From Cyanophora paradoxa (Eukaryota > Glaucocystophyceae > Cyanophorales > Cyanophoraceae), in NCBI GenBank assembly GCA_004431415.1, contig QPMI01000005.1, positions 1 through 64,000 on the forward strand: DNA of 64,000 nt, written 5' to 3'. Below the pieces are notes generated by a model. That model did no database searches. It saw only the letters and a list, made by a program, of their open reading frames with translations, and was not told the origin of the DNA. The position numbers and the translations under genes were made by a program. The number at the start of each line of letters is the position of its first letter. Position 1 is the stretch's first letter. Below, piece after piece: positions 59,235 through 64,000 of the stretch.

Positions 59235-60182
59235 ATGGCCCGCGTCGCCGCCCTCGTGAAGCTGTTCGAAGCGTCCAGCGCGGACACGACGCTGCTGTCA
59301 AAGCCCAGCTGCAGCGCGGCGCTGCCGGTGTCTACCGAGCCGTTAGCTGCCTGGGACTCCACTTCCGACCTCAGCGCTCCGTCGCTCGTCGACGAGGACT
59401 GTGACGTGTGTTCCGCCCCTCTCCCCTCCCGCGTGCGCCGCGCTCGGCCTGACGTCGGCTTCCGCAGTTGTGGTCCCACGACACCGTCTCGGAGCGCGAA
59501 TCCTTTTACTCGGCTTGCTCGGACGCCTCGTTCTACTCGGCGCTCGAAGAGCCCGAGGACGAGCACCTTGCGACGCCGGAGGTCGGCTCCATCCACGTCG
59601 AGGACGTGAAGGTGTGCTCCCTCTTGCGCTGGCGCCCAGTGCTGCGCGGCCGCTGATCCGCGCCTGTTCGTACCACAGGCTCTTGGCGTTCAGTCTGCGG
59701 AAGAGAAGGCGAAGACGTGGACGACCTCGTGTGAAGGGGAGAGCTCCTTCGACGACAGGAAGAAGTTCTTCGAGCGCCTCGCGGACTGTAGTCGCAAGGA
59801 CGTCGTCGTTGGAAAGCCCGTCGTCGCGGCGGCTGCGAAGATCGCTTCCGCGGTGAACCTCTTCGAGTCCCTTGTCGCTACCGCCAAGAAGCCCGTCGTC
59901 GTTGTCGTGGAGAAGAAGACGTCGGGCCTTGTCGCTGGAATCAAGGAGAACCTCGCCAAGCTGGTCGCGTCGAAGAACGTCTCGGCTCCGGCGACGGCGG
60001 TCCAGCCCAACCGGCTCCCGGCGGCGCTGGACGACGCGGAGTTCGCTAAGGTGAAGAAGAACGTCGCCATCGGGTTCCCGCGGACGCTGTCGAGCGACAA
60101 GCCCTTCGTCTGCTTCCCGGCGCAACTGGCGAAGGAGCTCTCCCAGAAGCTCGCGGCGATCGCGCTTCTGCGGACCGCGTAG
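59235..60182 (+). CDS. unassigned 272-aa protein
   Basis: Three exons (59235-59405, 59468-59611, 59679-60182), frame closing, 272 aa. It starts MARVAALVKLFEASSADTTL. Residues 58-105 are acidic/Ser-rich with a repeated aromatic motif (SFYSACSDASFYSALEEPED). The middle has KKFFERLADCSRKD, followed by a Val/Ala/Lys-rich amphipathic stretch (KPVVVVVEKKTSGLVAGIKE). It ends QKLAAIALLRTA. Intron positions and the GC-rich codon use match the neighbouring genes, so it is probably real. I recognise no family; no signal peptide is evident. The 141-bp repeat array begins 35 bp after its stop. Confidence 0.6.
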
Positions 60183-60216
60183 ACGCTTCCTGTGTGACCC
60201 CAAGATCGTCTTCAAG

Positions 60217-60912
60217 ATGACTGCCTCCCGTCCTGCTGCTCTCCTCACGGAGATTGCTGCGGCGGGTGGTGGTACGACTTCCGTCGCTCTGCTCTCTGAG
60301 TCGCACCTTTCGGGGGCTCAGAGATTGTGCCGGCGGGACCCCAAGATCTTCTTCAAGATGACTGCCTCCCGTCCTGCTGCTCTCCTCACGGAGATTGCTG
60401 CGGCGGGTGGTGGTACGACTTCCGTCGCTCTGCTCTCTGAGTCGCACCTTTCGGGGGCTCAGAGATTGTGCCGGCGGGACCCCAAGATCTTCTTCAAGAT
60501 GACTGCCTCCCGTCCTGCTGCTCTCCTCACGGAGATTGCTGCGGCGGGTGGTGGTACGACTCTGCTCTCTGAGTCGCACCTTTCGGGGGCTCAGAGATTG
60601 TGCCGGCGGGACCCCAAGATCTTTTTCAAGATGACTGCCTCCCGTCCTGCTGCTCTCCTCACGGAGATTGCTGCGGCGGGTGGTGGTACGACTTCCGTCG
60701 CTCTGCTCTCTGAGTCGCACCTTTCGGGGGCTCAGAGATTGTGCCGGCGGGACCCCAAAATCTTCTTCAAGATGACTGCCTCCCGTCCTGCTGCTCTCCT
60801 CACGGAGATTGCTGCGGCGGGTGGTGGTACGACTTCCGTCGCTCTGCTCTCTGAGTCGCACCTCTCTGGGGCTCAGAGATTGTGCCGGCGGGATCCGAAG
60901 ATCGTCTTGCGC
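60217..60912 (+). repeat. 141-bp tandem repeat, five copies
   Basis: Copies start at 60217, 60358, 60499, 60631 and 60772, each from ATGACTGCCTCCCGTCCTGC. Units are 141 bp except the third (132 bp, 9 bp missing) and nearly identical. The unit is open in one plus frame (47 aa: MTASRPAALLTEIAAAGGG and so on) and also on the minus strand, because its length is a multiple of three. A degenerate tail with the AGATTGTGCCGGCGGGA element runs to about 60973. Coding status is unproven: the plus frame continues to 61086 without similarity to known proteins. Confidence 0.9.
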
Positions 60913-61086
60913 CTCCTGTCGCTCTGCTCTTGTCTCCCCGTTTGTGGGGGTGAGAGATTGTGCCGGCGGGATAAGCTAACGGAGGCGCTTGAGACTGAGG
61001 TCTCTCCCCTCGCTGTCTCTTCCCTCGTTAGAGGGATAGAAGCTGCGCCGGGGCCCATACACATTCTTCATCCTCCTTTCTCATAG

Positions 61087-62605
61087 GTGTGTGTCCTTCT
61101 TTCGTTCGTGTTCTGTCTTCGAGAATTCGAGAACGTTTTTAACACCACCACACAGGCAGCTGATGATACCAACGGCGGCGTTTTTCTCTCCATACTTTCT
61201 GGTGCGCTGGTGCGCTTCCTTTGATAGCTCCTGATATCGCGCTTTGAGCACTGCTCACCCTGATGAAGACTGTAGCGGCGGTTGAGGCTCGGGCGGCGGC
61301 TCGGGCGGCAATCATTCAGGCAGAATCCTTCATGGTGCGTGTCCCGTCAATCACGCGCTCTGAGCACTGCTTACTCTAGAATTGCATCGCAGTGACGGCG
61401 GGCGGATGCAAGCGGCTGCGGGTGGCGGCAAACACGGGCGAGACATTTCGCCTTTCATTCCAAAGCTAGGCGCCCCAGTAAAATGTTTCAACGACTAGCT
61501 AGAACGTGGCAATGCAATGCAGAACGTGGCAAAGCATTCTTCTACTCGGACTGCGTAAAACCAGACTATAAAAATAAGAACCACTGGGCCATACCTCTAT
61601 ATCTTACGTACACTTAGCTAAAACTGGCGGCGCTGGGCATTAAAATGCGCTGCTGGGAATGGGATCGTGCGACGGTGGGCTTCCAGCTATAGGGCAGCGG
61701 AACGGCTCCACGTCGTCGTGGAAGCACCCAGCTGCAGGCGCAAGCAGTTGGACAAGCACGGGGAGACACGAAACGCCTAGGACGGTTGTACTATGGCAGA
61801 AACTGCTCGAAACACAAACCTGGGAGGCGGTTCCCTGGGATGCGGCGCCGGCCTGGGCGGCGGGAGCTCGCGGCCGCGGGCAGACGAGGGTGTTGCTGCG
61901 CGGCATCCCACGCGCTCAAGACTTCACTTCTGCCGACGTCGTCGCAAGGGTCGAAGGCTCAAGGGTCGACGTCGTCCCAAGGGTCGAAGGCTCGTCGCTC
62001 TCTCGGTTGCTTTAACATGATTACCTGTGCTGTGCGATCGATAGCCGGTGCGGCTCCGGGGGCTGTTGGCGGCGCGCCGCGGGCCACAAATTTGATCACC
62101 CGGGTACGCGTATATAAGGCTGCAGAGTTGGCCGCGGCTGCAGCCTTTCGTAGACACGTCGGGGCGCCAACCAGGCGCTTTTCCAGACATCTGCAGGCAG
62201 GCGGCGTGTGGGCGAGCGCTCTGCAGCCAGGAAGGCGCGGCCCTAGCAGGCAGCAGCTGAAGCAGACCGCGGGAGCAGGCGAACGAGCGAGATCCCAGGA
62301 ACGAGCGTCGCGTGCGCGGGATTTGCAGTCGTTCCGCTCCGCTGCCCCGCTCCGCAGGGCAAGCTTACGTCGCGGCAGGCAACAGGCCAACGAATCCTGC
62401 GTGCGTTCGACCTAGAAACACCACAAGCGCACGAAAGACCGATTTCCGGTCGCATTCGCTCGCAGCGCGTCGAATTCCTGAAAGCAGCGGCGTTCTTCGG
62501 CAGCTGACGCCCGGGATCGGCTTTCCGGTGAGAGATGTTTGCCTCATGATCAAGCGTAAGCTCACGGCGCACGGCGGCGCGTCAAGATCTAGATTCAATC
62601 GAACG
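61087..62605. other. intergenic, no gene recognised
   Basis: Holds scattered short frames, including MKTVAAVEARAAARAAIIQ at 61263 followed by a GTGCGT donor-like site, none with a domain. A direct repeat of GGGTCGAAGGCTC / GGTCGACGTCGTC occurs at 61945-61995. A TATA-like element lies at 62110. Confidence 0.45.
62109..62118 (+). promoter_or_regulatory. TATA-like element
   Basis: GTATATAAGG, about 490 bp upstream of the next plus-strand ATG. Good match to a TATA box, but the distance is large and no transcription start is known. Confidence 0.3.
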
Positions 62606-64000
62606 ATGGCGGATCATAATCAACAAGGCGGCGCGGGCAGTGCGAACGTGATCGACTGGCAGGAAGCAGAAAAGATGGAGACATTCAAATTTAACCTTGA
62701 TTGGCCTCATGATGTGAAGTACTTCCGGATCACGAAGGTGCGCCTCGCAATGCATTGTTGCGATCAAATTGTTTGATTCAACAGCGCTGTTCGCAGGGGG
62801 CGGCGCTGTTAATTGGCTTCAGCAACAGCACAAAAACATTCTACTGGAGAGCGCCGAGTGCCAATGACCGGCGCAATGGAAGCTTGCCGCTTCGCGACGT
62901 GCATCGATCGAATCTAGTTGCCGAGAACCTGACTCTCAAGGCGTTTAGGTCCGGGCAAATCTTTGTTGCAGCATACTCTTCGAATTCGATTCTTTGGCTA
63001 ACCTTGATGCACGCTCGCAGGATCGTGAGCAAATTCGTGTTCGAAGCCATTCTCACGAACTGCTCCGCTGTGCGCATCGTCGTCGACTCCCAGTCATTCA
63101 AGCCAGTGATGAGCATCAATCCGAAACGTGATGAGCGTGCGGAGGTCACTTCTGTTGTCCCGCTGGACAAAGTTCTGCCTTTCGGCTCCTGGGACGTTGG
63201 GGACTTCAAGGCGTTCGATGCCGCCAACCAGTCAGCCGTGTCGGCGGTGCGCCTGAGTCTGCTGATGCCGACAATCTTCTCTGATCTAATTCTGTGCTAA
63301 TTATAATATGCCTACAGCAAGCGGAGGTTTTCGCCTACAAGTCGCAAGAAGGTCACATCCACATGTTCGATAAGACTGGTGAGAAAAAGACGATCTCTGC
63401 GAGCGAACTCAAGCTCGAGCTCAAGGGTGAGATTATCGACCTCGCCGTCGTGAGTTTCATTTATTACGTGGCCACTCACCTTCATGTGGACGATCTAATA
63501 ATCCTTCCTTAGTCTGATTATGGCGACCTGGGTATTTTCACGGACGCGGGCAGGCTCTACACGTATGCGAAGTCCCAGGGGAGGGTTTCCCCCTCAGTAC
63601 TTTTCGATGCTTCCACGGAGTGCATGCAATTCTCGAAGGTGCACGTGAGCGGCTGGCCATAAATCTCTTCTTGCCTTGCGCCCCACACTCTCTCGCAGCG
63701 CAATGATGCTCTTGTGGCTGTATCGAAGACGGAGATGCGCTTCTTCCCGAAGAAGCGGGGGCACGACTTCGTGCTCCAGGGCCGCGACGTCGCCACGCTC
63801 CGATTCGAGCCGGGCCTTGACGGCAAGCTCCTGGGGCTGGCCGTCGCCCCTGTGAGTGCCTCCAGCTTAGCATTGAGTCGCTTTTAGTCCCATCTTACGA
63901 GCGACGCTTGCAGGACTTCTACTCCACGTGTGTTGTCCACTCGCGTGCAGCCGACAGCCCTCTGACCGTCGTTGTGTACCACCACGTCACTGATTCCAGC
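62606..64000 (+). CDS. unassigned protein, 3' end outside the window
   Basis: Starts MADHNQQGGAGSANVIDWQE. Exons: 62606-62737 (ending in FRITK before a GTGCGC donor), about 62798-63246, then from 63319 (QAEVFAYKSQEGHIHMFDK), about 63514, about 63700 and about 63914 to the window end. The downstream part alternates short hydrophobic strands with turns (SDYGDLGIFTDAGRLYTYAK, NDALVAVSKTEMRFFPKKRG, LLGLAVAPDFYSTCVVH), a pattern compatible with a beta-propeller, but no family is recognised. The last codon in the window is near 64000 and the gene continues. Introns are short and canonical. Confidence 0.6.

Noticed and set aside
60046-60861. 271-aa minus-strand frame with repeated HLEEDLGVPPAQ-like units
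   Set aside because: Open because the 141-bp repeat is a multiple of three; the other strand is equally open, so neither is supported alone.
62606-64000. Assignment of the last gene to the VPS11/VPS18 family
   Set aside because: The strand-turn pattern allows a propeller, but no family signature could be matched with confidence.

Overview
The window is nuclear DNA from a GC-rich, intron-dense unicellular eukaryote. The evidence is spliced genes for mitochondrial import and Fe-S assembly (TIM14/PAM18, NFS1, complex I 24 kDa subunit), clathrin heavy chain, ADA2 and squalene monooxygenase, interrupted by very short introns (mostly 47-70 nt). Donors are often GTGCGC or GTGAG, and an unusual number are GC. 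No bacterial operons, rRNA, tRNA or CRISPR arrays were seen. The lineage is uncertain. LRR, MORN and TIR genes, the intron style and a conventional squalene epoxidase suggest a free-living protist or microalga, but the sequence alone does not fix the group.

Left part (1-18.7 kb): two tandem LRR genes (1473-3114 and 10017-11587) share a duplicated 5' flank and LRR sensor region but carry different TIR modules. The second copy has two in-frame stop codons in an otherwise frame-perfect, splice-perfect gene. Between them lies a MORN-repeat gene (about 3.6-7.6 kb). A START-domain lipid-binding gene runs on the minus strand (18690 to about 12240).

Middle (19-34 kb): ADA2 of SAGA-type acetyltransferase complexes, squalene monooxygenase, an endosulfine (ENSA/ARPP19) gene, an eEF1A lysine methyltransferase (METTL10/EFM4), TIM14/PAM18, cysteine desulfurase NFS1, and a tiny four-exon DnaJ-type zinc-finger gene convergent with NFS1.

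Right part (34-64 kb): clathrin heavy chain, a CUE/F-box/LRR gene, a striking gene built from nine consecutive 21-nt exons that each encode one coiled-coil heptad, an App1-type (DUF2183) phosphatase, NDUFV2, a UBE2G/Ubc7-type E2, a TIR-like/right-handed beta-helix fusion, an unassigned 272-aa gene followed by a 141-bp tandem repeat, and a partial gene that leaves the window.

Most neighbours are housekeeping genes arranged as divergent pairs with short shared promoters (ATG to ATG from 77 bp to about 0.6 kb). The intergenic DNA is rich in simple repeats, short palindromes and gene fragments, including a near-identical copy of one ADA2 exon at 52.2 kb. The most novel material is the heptad-microexon gene and the three TIR-bearing genes (LRR-TIR, LRR with broken TIR, TIR-beta-helix). 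Exon boundaries are my own reading from splice sites, reading frame and protein conservation. Where I say the frame closes, the summed exon lengths are a multiple of three.
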